Assembly (NCBI GenBank): GCA_024529925.1
Contig: JAFEUB010000814.1
Coordinates: 1,751,501 to 1,815,500 of the forward strand
Source of the DNA: Ophthalmolycus amberensis
Lineage: Eukaryota; Chordata; Actinopteri; Perciformes; Zoarcidae
Length of the DNA stretch: 64,000 bases
Direction: 5' to 3'
The position numbers were made by a program, and so were the translations under genes. Positions 1-12,100 of this stretch are shown in pieces. Each line of letters starts with the position of its first letter. Positions within the stretch are counted from its first letter, which is position 1. The notes under the pieces were generated by a model that saw nothing but the letters and a program-made list of their open reading frames with translations, was not told where the DNA came from and did not search any database.

Positions 1-119
1 TTGATATTAAGATATTAAGCCCATCGAAGGCCGGTTCTCAGCTGATCGGTGAGTAGTTTTATAGTGCACAAAGCCCGGGTCCCTCTTGCTGTGGTGTGGT
101 AGTGGCTAGCTAGATATGA

Positions 120-427
120 ATATAAATAATCAGAATCAGCTTTATTGGCCATGTATGCGTGCGCATACATGGAATTTGACTCCGGTTACACATTACTCTC
201 ATCGTACATACACACACATGAAATATATACAATAAACAAGAGAAATATAAGAAAAACAAAGGACATTTAACAGCTATATACAATATAAGTATAAATATAT
301 CCCAAAGGAAGGTGTGTGTGTATATATATATATGTATGTATGTATGTATATATGTATATATATATATATGTATATATATATATGTATATGTATGTATATG
401 TATATATATATAGTATATATATAGAGG

Positions 428-508
<81 letters not shown>

Positions 509-980
509 TACTAGAGGTAGTAGTGCAATATTACTTATTAATTGTTCATTAGAGTGACGGCCAGCAGAAAGAAGCTGTTCCTGTGTCAGGTGGTTTTGGC
601 GTACAGTGCTAGTGTCCAGGGTGTGATGGGTCTGCAGTGATCTTTCCAGCCCGTTTCCTGACTCTGGAGGTGTACAAGTCCGGGATGGAGGGCAGGCTGG
701 AACCAATGATCCCCTCTGCAGACCTGACAATCCGTTGTAGTCTGTTCCTGTCCTGATTGGTGGCCGATCCAAACCACACAGTGATAGAGGAGCAGAGAAC
801 AGACTGGATGATGGTGGAGTAGAACAGGATCAGCAGCTCCTGAGGCAGGTTGAACTTCCTGAGCTGGCGCAGGAAGTTCAAGCTCTGCTGGGCCTTTTTC
901 CTGATGGTGTTGATGTTGGGAGCCCACTTCAGGTCCTGTAAATAAATGTAGTTTTTGGCGAGAAACTTGAATAAACACAG
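120..980 (-). mobile_element. CR1/L2-like LINE fragment, 3' part
   Basis: Read on the minus strand, about 955 to 609 encodes the C-terminal part of a non-LTR reverse transcriptase. It includes the recognisable stretches LRQLRKFNLPQELL, TVWFGSATNQDRNRLQRIV and RKRAGKITADPSHPGH, which are typical of very common teleost LINEs. The strand continues towards low coordinates through an expanded AT microsatellite (about 316-507) to a segment at 129-192 (cagctttattggcc, then ggaatttgactccgg) that I recognise as a frequent 3' end of such elements. The fragment is truncated at its 5' end and the catalytic RT motifs are absent, so it is a dead copy. The frame is open only in pieces. The family name is inferred from memory. 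Confidence 0.75.
316..507. repeat. AT/TATG microsatellite
   Basis: Imperfect TATG units (about 316-430) grade into a pure AT run (about 437-507). Long open frames here, rich in Tyr and Ile, are artefacts of the repeat. Confidence 0.95.
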
Positions 981-3248
981 TTGTTTGAAGGAGATCTTTT
1001 CACTGCAATATAAAATAGGTATTAGAGAGGGATCTATGCTCTGTTTAACTTCCTAACAGGAGCTCTAAGCAGCTTATAACACATCAACACTACTAATGCC
1101 AATCTTTTTCTTTTTAATAAAAGAAAATATTTAAATCAAATACAATCATTTTTTCCTAATCATTTGAAATGTGTGTTTTATGCCACCAACCACTGTAGAT
1201 GACTATAACAAAGTAGAAGAATAACATTCAGAGTTTTTGTGACTTCGGGACGGGTTATATTATTTTTGGGCACAGCGGTGAAAGAAGGGAAGGCCTTGCA
1301 GTCGATTATAGTTCTTTGAAAGAAATTTGAATCGTCAGATCAGGCTTTTAGAAAAATGTAAATCAAAATCAGCTTTGAAAATTTCAATCGGTGCATCTCT
1401 AGTGAATTCATCTTTGAAAGATAGACGCACCATCATGTTCTGATATAATACATGCATACAGCAGAGTCTGGCCAAGCAGCTCATTCACATGGATGACTAG
1501 TGCTCGGTTCGAGCGCTGTGGCTTTGCTACAGGAGTGGACGTGTGCAGCTGAAGTGAAAGCTCATATAAAGTCCAAGTCCATTATATAACGTGTTCAGCA
1601 TGTAGCTTTACTTATATTGAGTTAATTAACTACAGTTCCTGCTGAATCCTGACGCAAAGCCAGAAACCTCAGCATAGTGTGATCCGTTCAGTCACAGAAC
1701 TTCAGTAACTGGGCTCATGGATAGAAGTAGGAAACTTCACAATGTGATAATCGACCCAGAAGTCAACACCCCTTTGAAATATCGTTTGGAGGACTTCTGC
1801 GTTCAATAGTAATGACTGCTGCTCCGCCCATTGTTTTCTCCTAAAAAAGTTCAAACGATCCGTTTTGCTCTTGGCAGCGACTGCGGAGCTGTGTTTAGTT
1901 ACTGGTTTCTAATGTTCATAACAACTTAGGAATGAGACTGGGGGGAAGCGAAGCTAATTGAATCGCTCACAATAATTGGATATATCTACGCTATTGCAGC
2001 GTAGTATGAAAACACACAACCCCCGAAACCAGTGTGACGCAGTTCCATGCGTCTGCTAATGCATCGTATTGGGATGAATACACAGCATATATGAGCTTTT
2101 TGTATTGTCACACAAAAATACAATGACCTGTTGTATTCCAGATTTACTCCCCATCATCACCGTTTTGTTATCTAAACATATCGGGTGTTTGTAGCCGTGA
2201 CTGCAGCGTTGGTTGTGCTGACCTGTATCAAGTCAATTCAGTGTACATGTACAAGAGCCCTCCACAAGAAGCGACTTTCAAATATGTTTTCCATTCGAAT
2301 CTAACTTTACCCCCAGGTCTGAGCCGAACTGTATCCACGGCATCATTTTGAGGAAATGCAATATTAACACCAGCATTGATGTGTTTCATCACAGTCCTAT
2401 CATTTAGTTTACACCTCAAAAAACACACTTTGTCTCATTGGGCTCAACTTGAATGTGAATGTTTCCCATAGAGCAGATGAATAGGCTGCTTTTAATAGCT
2501 TCCATTTATCTTAATAAGGGGAAATTTAAGTTTGTGAATTTATAAAAAAAGGTCATTTTATGTCCTGATCTTTAATATCAACCAACTCAATCCAATTTCA
2601 GTCACACAGGATTCATTTGGTGAATCTCACTGCACTGCAATTATCTTTGTAATTATGCTCTTGCTTCACTTTCTTTTTAAATTCCAAGGCTCATGTTTCT
2701 CGCAACATGAACGGCCGTCTTTGAACAAGGCCCGGCTCTTTGATTGGAGAACATTCAGTATTTCTAAAATGAACCTCGAACAGATCAGCAATCTGACTCC
2801 TCTGACCTACTGATAACATTCAGCAGTAAACAGTCTACTGTAAAAACCTCCAGCCAGAGCATATTGCTCTCCGGAGAAACTTTTAAAAATAGACTGTCTT
2901 ACTTTGGTCCAGTGCCAAACATTTAGACACAAACCTGTGCTTACTCTAGATTCCAGTGAGTGGGGTTTAACTCTGCACGGCCTCATTGGCCGGCTGTCAA
3001 CAGCGGGCTCGGGTGCCGTGGGCCGTCGGTCGCATCAAGGATTGTTCCTCACACAAGAAAGCCTCAGTCAGAAGCCATTCATATATCCATCAGCATACCA
3101 AGACAAGTGTACATGTGGGTCTCGCCTGTGCTGCACAGTGAGCTCTTTGATGAAGAAACACAGACCCTGCTCCTGTGTTTTTAATTCTCTTCTTTTAGGC
3201 TGCAGTCCAGACTCTAACCTCCCGCGTTGATGTGAACTTCTGTTTCAG
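981..3248. other. Probable znhit6 intron or upstream sequence
   Basis: AT-rich non-coding DNA. I searched for the znhit6 exons expected before the one at 3249 (HIT zinc finger and the middle region) and did not recognise any, so they may lie left of the window or be too short or diverged to see. Confidence 0.5.
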
Positions 3249-3330
3249 GTTGAAGATGTATGTGCAGCACTCCGTTTGATCACCTGAAGGTCTTCATGAA
3301 AGCAGAGGGGAGAAAGGCTAACTCTGTCAG
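3249..3330 (+). CDS. znhit6: znhit6 exon, antepenultimate (frame conflict)
   Basis: The acceptor tttcag ends at 3248 and the donor GTGAGG starts at 3331. From 3250 the frame reads LKMYVQHS, as expected for this part of ZNHIT6, but it meets TGA at 3277-3279. From 3269 the +1 frame reads TPFDHLKVFMKAEGRKANSV and is the one in phase with the next exon. The exon therefore carries a one-base insertion or two-base deletion, or the true acceptor is the CAG ending at 3267, which would restore the frame and give a 63-nt exon. Confidence 0.7.
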
Positions 3331-3747
3331 GTGAGGTTTTCTGACGTACAGTACACACGCTGACGCTGTTCAATCTCAGCTGCAATGAGCTACCACAGTA
3401 GTAAAACAGACACGTGTACAATTTAAATATAAGATACAGGGTTCATATTCATTTCAGATGTGTGGATGCATTTTGAGAATAAAATGAAACTTGTGTCATC
3501 ATCCGGTCCATGTGAGCGTTCTATTGGACTTGCCATTCATGACTGTTTTACTCGGCGGGTATCTCATCGGAATAATTAGTTTAGGAACATGACATCACTG
3601 ACTTGTAAATTCCTGCAGAGCCTTTTGGCAGGAATGCCTTGAGAGGGCTTTTTCCTCCCCTTTTGACTTTGATGCCAACATTGAGAAATGCCATTGATCA
3701 GGAAAATACTTTTTGCAACTTGTATCTACATCTTCCGTCTTTGCTTC

Positions 3748-3785
<38 letters not shown>

Positions 3786-6700
3786 CTCGCTCTCGCTCGC
3801 TCTCTCTCGCTCTCTCTCGCTCTCTCGCTCTCGCTCTCGCTCTCGCTCTCGCTCTCTCGCTCTCGCTCGCTCTCTCTCGCTCTCTCTCTCTCTCTCTGAC
3901 TCACTTTCTGTTTCCACAGTTTCTGTCCTATTGTGCTCTTTCTTCCCGTCCCGGGGGGCTGATGGCACCCATTTGCTTCACCCACTTTCGGATTCTTTGG
4001 CTGTCCTCCATTCCCACTTAGTCATGGAGTGAATGATGATCGTCGGCGCTCATCGTCATTGCCCCCGTCATGAAACCTCCCCATCCTTCATCCCTACAAC
4101 ACGCACGCACACACACACACACACATGCTCCTTTGGTTTCTGGGCGTCACACACTTTCTAAGCAGTAGATTATGTTTTGTGTCAGCTAATGGACAGGAAT
4201 TACTGATGGATGAGTGTAGAGATGTGGCACGTGAGCAAAGATGTAGCATGAGCTGTCAAGCTGCCACCTTTTAACCGTCGCATGAATGTAATGAAAGTTT
4301 GAGAAGTTTATGTGTCATTGTCTCTCGACCACCATTAGCTTAAGCCGATGGCATTTTAGACCGCATACATTAGTCAACCGGCTTCCTTCAACATGTAGCT
4401 CGTCTACTCTTACTGAGTTAAAGTCGCTGCATTTACCGACGGAACACCACAGTTCAATTTCAGCCTGCATGCACTTTTTTTTTAAACAGAGCAGTTAACT
4501 TGACAGTAGATGACAGCTGAATGTATTTACCCAGATCAGAGGCAAATTAACTGTCACTAGACGCGGTCGGCATCGCTCTAACATGCTAAATATCTGGATC
4601 TGTCTGGTAGCTTCAGCCAATGAGAGCACAGCTAACCTGAGGGTGTGTGTGTGTGTGTGTTGCATTTGCAACATGGACTAAAGTTGTTGTTGCACCTGTT
4701 TGCATGAATCAACATAACGCGTAACACAGCGACCGCTCTACTAAAGGGGAATTGTAACGACGTGTGGGGGGAAAAAAGTTTATTATGTTGACATTCCAAC
4801 GACAACATCCACAAGCATGACTACGTGAGTGTCACTGCACCTCATCGGAAATTCCTCCGGGCGAAAGATCTTCTTGTGTATGTGACCCCCAGCGTCGACT
4901 ATCATGTGTAAGCTGTGTAAGTTGTGTAAGCGCAGACATTTCCCGATAAAGCCGTAATAATTGAGTCATAACAGTTGTTGCCAGCACTTCCCTGCGAACA
5001 TATTTCATGAATTACTTCTAACATCTATTAGTCTGATACAGTCAAAGTCATAAATTAGACTTTGGAGAAAGCCCGTTTTGACGGTGTCCTGTCAAGTCAG
5101 CGATAATGAGTAATTCAGTGGCATAACTTTCCCTCTCTATCCTTTGCCTGTCATACCTTAATAGAGTACGGGTTGATATAATGAATGACTTTTAAGTCTG
5201 TAACTCAATTCTTAGTGTTTGGGACGGATGAATGGAATCAGGGCAACATTAGGACACTTGTCCAACTTGAATTATTCTTATTATATTCTTAAGTATTGCC
5301 ACCGCAAAGGGGCCTTCGCGTTTGTTTTGAATAACGCAGTCTTAAAAGAAAGCCCCTCATTTTGAGACGCGTTGTTCTGAGGTCATGGACAGCGGTAGTC
5401 ATGGCGAACACAAAGGGCACGTCTGCTTGTTTATGTTGTTGAACGTCTACTGGAATATCAAGCCACTCCAATAAAGGAGCTCTTGTGCTAAAATAAACAT
5501 AGCTGTGTAACCGGTCAACATTCTCTGACTGGAAAGCATCAAGAGAACCATTCACACCCTTCTGGATGTTTGTTTGTGTTATTTTTTTAATATATATTTT
5601 TTTTCAGCCCACTCCTTACATCCAGAGGATGCCCTTTCCTCCCATCCCTTACCGCTTCTTTTCCTCTCAGCCGCTCTGTTGACATGCCAGAAGTAGAGAT
5701 GTGCGTGTGTGTGCGTTAACCAATGATGTTTCTGTCCCGTCCAACCACTGCTTTCTCTCACACATTTGTGGCACACCCTCTCCTTAGCCCCCCTGAACCC
5801 GTCCAGCCTGCTCGCCCTAAAGCCATGTTTCGAGTTTGTTTTTGTGCAGCAGATGCTTCCTTACCGTCTCCTGCAATGCTGGATTGGTTTTTGGGTATTG
5901 TTACTAAAATAGCAAGCAGATTATGTATTGCGTAACTGTTCAGTGTCACAGTCGGGATGGTGGTAATATTTCTGCATGTGTTCTGAATGCCCACGCTCTA
6001 AGGCGAAGGCGGAAAAAGCATGCGGAGACGGGCTAATCTGTGTAATACGGAGAAAACGGCTCACGCTTTCAGACGGTTCCTCCTCAAAGGCCTGGTGGTT
6101 CACTCATTTAGTACACATCAAACATCTCGTTGTCAATCCTAAAATGCATAAGCATAAGCCAATATTCAAAAAAAGTTCATGGATAGTGGTGGATGGCTCA
6201 ATTCAATTCAACATCAATTTCACAAACCAATGCAGGTACCAACTATGAAGCAGCCATGGACATGCTCACTTTATTTTTGCACTTACTCCGATTTTTCAGA
6301 ATGCTTATCAAGATATCTGCATTGTTCCTTTGTCGTTGCACCTCACCACGGCTGTATCCTGATGGGTCTCAGCAGTGGAGGGGGGGGGGGGAGAGACATA
6401 AAAGGAACCTCTGTGAAGAGAACGTCAGCCTTGCCCTCTGTCGAGTTCATTCACTAGAACACTATATAGAGACCAGATGTGTGCGTGTTGTTGGCTGAGC
6501 CATCCAGCCGTGTTTCTAGAAATGGCCAGAGCTTTCACAATTGCATCAACACCACAGGGAGCCGCAGTCTGCTCTGCCATCTACCTCTCTCGCTGTTGTT
6601 TTACAAACATTTGTGTTTTTGTTTAGTTTGCGTATCCACAAAAATCAAAGAAACAGCCGTGAAGATTTCATTTATTACACGTTGGGACATAAAAACAAGT

Positions 6701-9700
6701 GAAATGGAAACGGTTATGTCTGGTATGCACACTGCTAATGGTTGCGGTCCTTGTAGATCTCCTGCTTTCTTTCATTATTTCGCACACACAGCAGCAGCTT
6801 CTTAACTTTTGACCCTATTGTTGGGTTTGTTTTCCTTTCTACGCTAGAATCCGTCTTTAAACAGGCTATTTCTTCTCTTCTGATGTGGAGATCGGGCCGG
6901 AAGTACCCTGCAACCATGTGCACTGTGGCAAGAAATGTCCGGCGTGTTTTTGAGACCCGCAGGCTATCCCTCCTTTCCTTTATCCTGTCCTGCAGGAAGT
7001 GCCAACACATTTTTGCTGTTTATTTGTGGGATTGTGCGAAATGATCTTTAGCCCACCTATGAGAAACTCTCCGGTGGAGGGAAGGGCTTCTCTGAAGCTG
7101 GCCCCCGCCAGTAAAGACCTGTAAATCTCACACGATAGCGGAGTGCTTTGATTGGCTTTGGGAGTGGGTGCCTACCTGGGCGGCTCTCTCAGTCTGCTTA
7201 GGCTTTTAGCTTTTGCTTATGCTTTTAGCTTTTAGGAAACATACATGATGCCTTGTATTTTGGTGATGACAGCCTGAGCTGAATGGTCCTTGAATCAGTT
7301 CAGTTCTCCAAGCCTCATCTCCCAAGAATCCAGTTAACTATTTAGTCTGGTGATTTATGAGCATCCCTAATGCGTGACAGGACTTCTTAGAGACAAGACT
7401 AGACTGATGTCATCTCACACACAGAGCTGAAGGAGCGGGTAATGTGAGAGATGTTGTTGATTCTTGGTATCGTCTGTTTCCATCTCATGAGACCAACATC
7501 AAGCAGGATCTTCAATGTGCCAAGCCATGACTCAAATCTCTATCAATCCTTAAAGGATTCTCAGCCGTCAACATGCCACAGGCGGCTGGAAACAAAAACG
7601 CAGCAGTTACTAGTTAAAGAGTTTCAACAACGGGGGTTATTTTTTGCTCTCGTCTTTCTCGCTACTTAGCAAACCGGAAATTACCTACAACGACCCTAAC
7701 ATCACATCATTTACCCAGCATGATGTAACTGAGCTGCTTTGTAATCGACTCTTTTTGTGCTTCAATTGTATTTGAAATAGGTACCATGAGTTGGACATTC
7801 GCAAGACCCTGAGGGACAACCTGAGCTACAAAACACTCATTGAATATCCTGTGCTGCATGTTGTACTCAGAGACCATTGGAAGGAGTTTCCACTAAAAGG
7901 ACCGGGTAAATAACACTATCTTATATAATAAATACCTTAACACCTGTACCGACACTAACCTACTCATGCTTTATTAGCAACAAGTAACTTCACTAGCATC
8001 ACTATATTCAGCCTAATGCTTCTTTTTTTCACCTATGTTTTCTGTAACTCAACAAAAGGGTGGACACATATACATGAGTCAAAGCCCTACGCAGCCCCAA
8101 AACACCGACCCCTATCCACTTCCCCAATTCCAACAGCATTGTATCACGTCCTGCTTTCTCCAGCTGAGGCTCTGAGACTCCCTGCTCCCTTATTGTTCAC
8201 TATGGCAACATGCTACCCCAACGGAAATAAGGGTGTTCTGCACAGCGTCACACACTCCAACTTCACCTCACCGGCGACCGTGGCCAGAAAGAGGATCAAA
8301 CGCGGCTTACTTTTGAACGGTGATCTCATGAGTTGTGGAATGACGGAAGAGGAGAAAACAGGAGATCAGCCCGTGGCTTTTCTCACCTGTTTGCCTCCTC
8401 CAGGTCCGGATGTTTAGGGGCCAAGAAAAGTCATCATTTTTCCCACATTCAAATGTGCACAGTGTGGTCAAACTGTGTATTCATGTGATCACAAAAGACC
8501 GCACGAACCCAGTATCATCATACGGCCAGACCCAGACGGGCTGAATGACGAATGAGGTCATTTTAGTCTCAGCGTGTGCCTGTTTTCACTGATAAGGCCT
8601 CTGGTGCCACACTGTTTTGGTATAATGTTAGCCATAGAAACATCCTGATAATTGCGAATGCCGTTGCCGGGGAAGCTGGGCAGGAAGTGATAAACAGCAG
8701 TTGGACACTGTGGCAGCGGCTCATCTAGTGTAGATGAAGGGATGCTGAGGGTCCAGCAGCTCAGTAATCAAGTTAAAACAGCACTCGTACACTAAATGCT
8801 GGCTCTTACATCTCTTTGATGACACTTTTACCCAATTTTTAGATCAGCTTTTTAAATTCCGATTCCAAATGTAGCCACTATTTTGTAGCAGGGGGGAACA
8901 GGGTTTGTATAATAAGTTATGAACAACATGTAAACAAAAAGTTAAGCCGATTAACTAATCGTTTCTCACTTTAGGACGTGCCATCCAAAGCATTAGCATT
9001 AAGGTGACCGCCTGCTTCTCTCACTATTAGCTTGCTAGGTGTAGCCAAACCTACTGATGCTAGCGAGTAAGCAAAGACAGTACTCTGCTCTTTGGAGACG
9101 TGCCAGAGTACGGGTCAAACCGGCCTGTAGTGAAAGCAGTCACCTCAGCAAACTAGTGCCAGTCTAAGGACAATTAAGCTAGTAACTGTTATGTTGGTAA
9201 AGAAGGCTTTGCTTCTGAAGAAGAAGAGTTTGAATAACATGTCACCGTGTCAGCCATATGTAACGGTGGAGACATCACGACTGTAATGGAGTAAGCACTT
9301 TAGTGAAAATGGGATGCAGATGCAGAATGAAAAGGTTTCCACTAGACAACACCTAAGTCTACGTTTGTTTACATCAGCAGTATTTATTAAATTTATATTC
9401 AGTTGAGACTGCACTCGACCCATAACTCTGAACATGCACATGTGAATAGAAGATAAAAATGATGGGCCTTTAAATTCTGTAAGTAATGGTCCGTGTCGAC
9501 GATAAATGCTTAATTGGAGGCAGGCATAGCTGTTTAATTGCCTCGTGTTGCAGCACAAAGAATAAAAGCTGAATGTGTTGGCAAAAGTGTCTACATCTTA
9601 AAGTGAATTTCTTGCATACGGGTTCATGCGTTTTATTAATCTGCCGACTGTGGGGAGATCATGCTGGGGAGTAATTGCTGATAATTCATATTATCGTTCA

Positions 9701-10300
9701 AACAGTCATTTATTCTGCATCCGTTCTTTCACACGTGTCCGCTCTACTTTGTTGCATGACTAATTGCCGGGCACGCTGCCTCCTCCTGCAAACCAGCATG
9801 CGTCATCATTCCCAACTGTCTTTTCTCGCTTTAAGCATGACCCCCCAGCTGTGCCATCTTTGTGCGACTGACCGCTCTGATCACTTGTGTATATGTTTGG
9901 ACATGCAGAAGTGTTTTATTACGCTTTTATTATAATACACGAATGGGGTCATATTGTTTCAGCTGAACCTGCCTCAGCCTGCAAACGTTTTGCATCAAAG
10001 AAGGAGGGGGTGGACCAAGACAAGGAGGGTGTCGTCCAAGTTTCACCGTCCCTACAAGGAGCTCGCAACCCCGGGGGAGCCAAGATCTGGGCAGGAGCCC
10101 CAGAGACCAGCCCTGAAAGTCAACGTCCACATGTGAAAAGGGCCAAGAGAGAAGCAGGAAAGGGAGCTCGAGAGGAGGGAGAGATAGACAGCAGTGATGA
10201 AGAGAAGGAGGAGGAGGAAGGAAAGAGCTGTGACGGCCCTGCTACTGACATGGAGGTCATTAATGACGAACTAAACGACGGCGTGGACGATATTAATTAA
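3249..10300 (+). CDS. znhit6: znhit6 (BCD1), C-terminal coding part, three exons
   Basis: Partial gene for zinc finger HIT-type protein 6, the nuclear factor that helps assemble box C/D snoRNPs. Exons at 3249-3330, 7781-7905 and 9963-10300 join in phase. The first ends in ..ANSV plus AG, and G at 7781 completes Arg. The second ends GP plus G, and CT at 9963 completes Ala. The protein reads LKVFMKAEGRKANSVR, then YHELDIRKTLRDNL and IEYPVLHVVL, which matches the C-terminal core of vertebrate ZNHIT6 from memory. It then has a Lys/Arg-rich patch and an acidic tail. The HIT zinc finger is not in the window. The gene converges with ccn1, as in other vertebrates. The first exon shows a frame problem (see findings). 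Identity is confident; the exact first acceptor is not. Confidence 0.85.
3331..7780 (+). other. znhit6: znhit6 intron
   Basis: A 4.45-kb intron bounded by GTGAGG and a weak acceptor, tttgaaatag. It holds the CT/CG-rich microsatellite at 3752-3897 and short AC and GT runs near 4101-4126 and 4643-4660. No coding exon was recognised inside it. Confidence 0.7.
3752..3897. repeat. CT / CTCTCG compound microsatellite
   Basis: A CT run interrupted by regularly spaced CG steps (CTCTCG, CTCG). Ser/Leu-rich and Arg/Glu-rich open frames on both strands come from the repeat and are not genes. Confidence 0.95.
7781..7905 (+). CDS. znhit6: znhit6 penultimate exon
   Basis: A 125-nt exon between acceptor aaatag and donor GTAAAT. 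It reads YHELDIRKTLRDNLSYKTL, then IEYPVLHVVLRDHWKEFPL and KGP. The motif pattern (Y.ELD..K.L.DNL..K..IEYP.LHVVL) is conserved in the ZNHIT6 family as I recall it. It enters with one base and leaves with one base of a split codon, matching both neighbours. Confidence 0.88.
7906..9962 (+). other. znhit6: znhit6 last intron
   Basis: Donor GTAAAT, acceptor ttgtttcag. A 133-codon open frame at 8016-8417 lies inside; no family was recognised for it (see findings). The rest is unremarkable AT-rich sequence. Confidence 0.75.
9963..10300 (+). CDS. znhit6: znhit6 last coding exon
   Basis: Starts AEPASACKRFASKKEG and ends in an acidic tail (GEIDSSDEEKEEEEGK, then DGVDDIN) before TAA at 10298-10300. 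A basic patch (KRAKREAGKG) sits just before the acidic stretch and could act as a nuclear localisation signal; this is inferred. The tail seems longer and more acidic than the mammalian C terminus I remember. The phase fits the preceding exon exactly. Confidence 0.8.
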
Positions 10301-12100
10301 CACAGCGACAGCGGCAGGGCACCAGTGTATAACTGAGAACATCTCTGGTTCCTTCTGATGACAGTTGAGCTGTCGGAAAAGAGTGCCGAGGTCAGCATGA
10401 CTAAGGATGATGCTGTGAAATAGTCTGAGCCTGTTCCTATCCATCACTGTCACGATGAAAATGAGTCAGCTAATGCTGCCGACAGCTGTGGACTGGAATG
10501 ATAATGCCCAGATGTTAAGGGTGAAATGAATGCGGAGGCAGACGTATCTGACAGGAAGTCATCAATCTTGTGTCAGGATGCAGCGGATGCAAACGGACGG
10601 TGGTTGATTCCTCTGTATCATATAAATGGAATCAATTCAGTGTTTATGTTTATACATTTTGTTGTTGTTTTGCATTTGTGTTATTCTGCTGCTCTTCTGT
10701 GGAAGATGCAGACCGAACACAACGGAAATATCATTTGAAGGTAATCTCATCTGTATGTTGTAGTTCACTTGGCTGCCTTTATATCTGCTGATCTCTAGAA
10801 CACTTATCTTGAGGTACGCTTATTAGCTCGTCTGGAGCTTTTTAATCGTCTTCTTCGGACCTCATCTGTTCATAGTGATCATGAGATACGATCGAAAGCT
10901 GCAGAACACATGATAAATGGACCTTGATGCAAGTTTTAGTTTTTTCTTAAGTCCTGCTTCCAAGATCAGTACAAGGACACTTTGAAACTCAATTTTAAGC
11001 CAACTTTAGTGAGAATTCATCAAACTTTGCACATCGACATTTAGGCAAACTCCATCTGCTGGTGAAGATCATGTGATATAATTGAAAGCTCAAGTACCGT
11101 ACTCTACTGCTAATTAATGTCATTATAAAGCTCGTTGGTGAACAGATGGTATTGTTTGATTGAATGTCTCGTGCTACTTTGTGCCTTTAGTGTTTTGAAC
11201 TATCGAGGATCTTCTTTTTCCTGTCGTGTAACGAGTCGGGGCGTCTTGAAAAACGCTTTATAAAAGATCTATAATTAGAAAGCTCAGCGGTTAAAGACAA
11301 GTCTTTGTGTTTTAATTTGTAATTACGTTGTGTGTCCCTCTTTTGACTCTTTCTTTTAATTGAAAGCTCTTTTAATTGAAAGCTAAAACTAATTTGTCCT
11401 CTCTGTCAAGCTTCATGAGACCATTACTCTCATTTTTACATCGGCTAATAAAAGTTCATGTTAACCTGCTCGTTTCTCTGACACCTCCGGGGTGTCTCCC
11501 TGTGTGAATGTTGTTACGCATGCGGCCTCCGTGTACCGTATTCTTACCTAATGTTAGTTTATTACGACAACAGAGCGCCAGTAATAACTGATGGTGGGGC
11601 CTGTGTTTATACGTGTGTGTTTATAACCCCTGCTAACCTCTTTTGGACGTTAACCCCGATGGACGGGCACTCTTTGATGTCTGGCCCGTGATGACTCATT
11701 TTCCGCCCTTTTGCAGTCGGAGGCAATGATCTCACATCTGACTGCGCATCCCTCGGCAAGGGAGAGGACACAAGGGACCCCGAACCCTAGCGTGCGGTCT
11801 TCTACCCACAGTAGTGAGCGTTTTAGTGATATTAACTACTGATTCAAAATCTGTTGTCCATACAGAATGAAAAACAGTGTTTTGAAATAGTGTATACCTT
11901 TGAGCAGACTAATGCACTGTTTGCTCTATGAAGTAATTGATGTAACATCACGTAAGTTGATGACATGACAGAGTAGAAGCCTCTGGTGCCTACACATCTG
12001 TTCCTTTGTTCGTCATGGCGTTGCATGTGTTGAATTACCACACATTTTATTTTAGCAGTTCTCTTAATTTTCTATCTCAATAAAGATGCTCTGTGCGACC
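10301..12100 (+). other. znhit6: Probable znhit6 3' UTR
   Basis: Non-coding sequence after the stop. AATAAA occurs at 11447-11452 and 12079-12084. The second is followed by a GT-rich tract near 12111-12128, the usual layout of a cleavage site. The transcript end is inferred. Confidence 0.45.
12079..12084 (+). terminator. znhit6: Putative znhit6 polyadenylation signal
   Basis: AATAAA followed about 30 nt later by a T/GT-rich element. An upstream alternative is at 11447-11452. Confidence 0.45.

Noticed and set aside
110..772. 220-codon minus-strand open frame
   Set aside because: It runs through the AT microsatellite and an off-frame part of the LINE fragment; not a gene.
3260..3330. Treating znhit6 as a pseudogene
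   Set aside because: The two following exons join in exact phase with good splice sites and an open frame to a natural stop, so decay is not supported beyond one local conflict.
3639..4032. Several Ser/Leu-rich and Arg/Glu-rich open frames on both strands
   Set aside because: All come from the CT/CG microsatellite.
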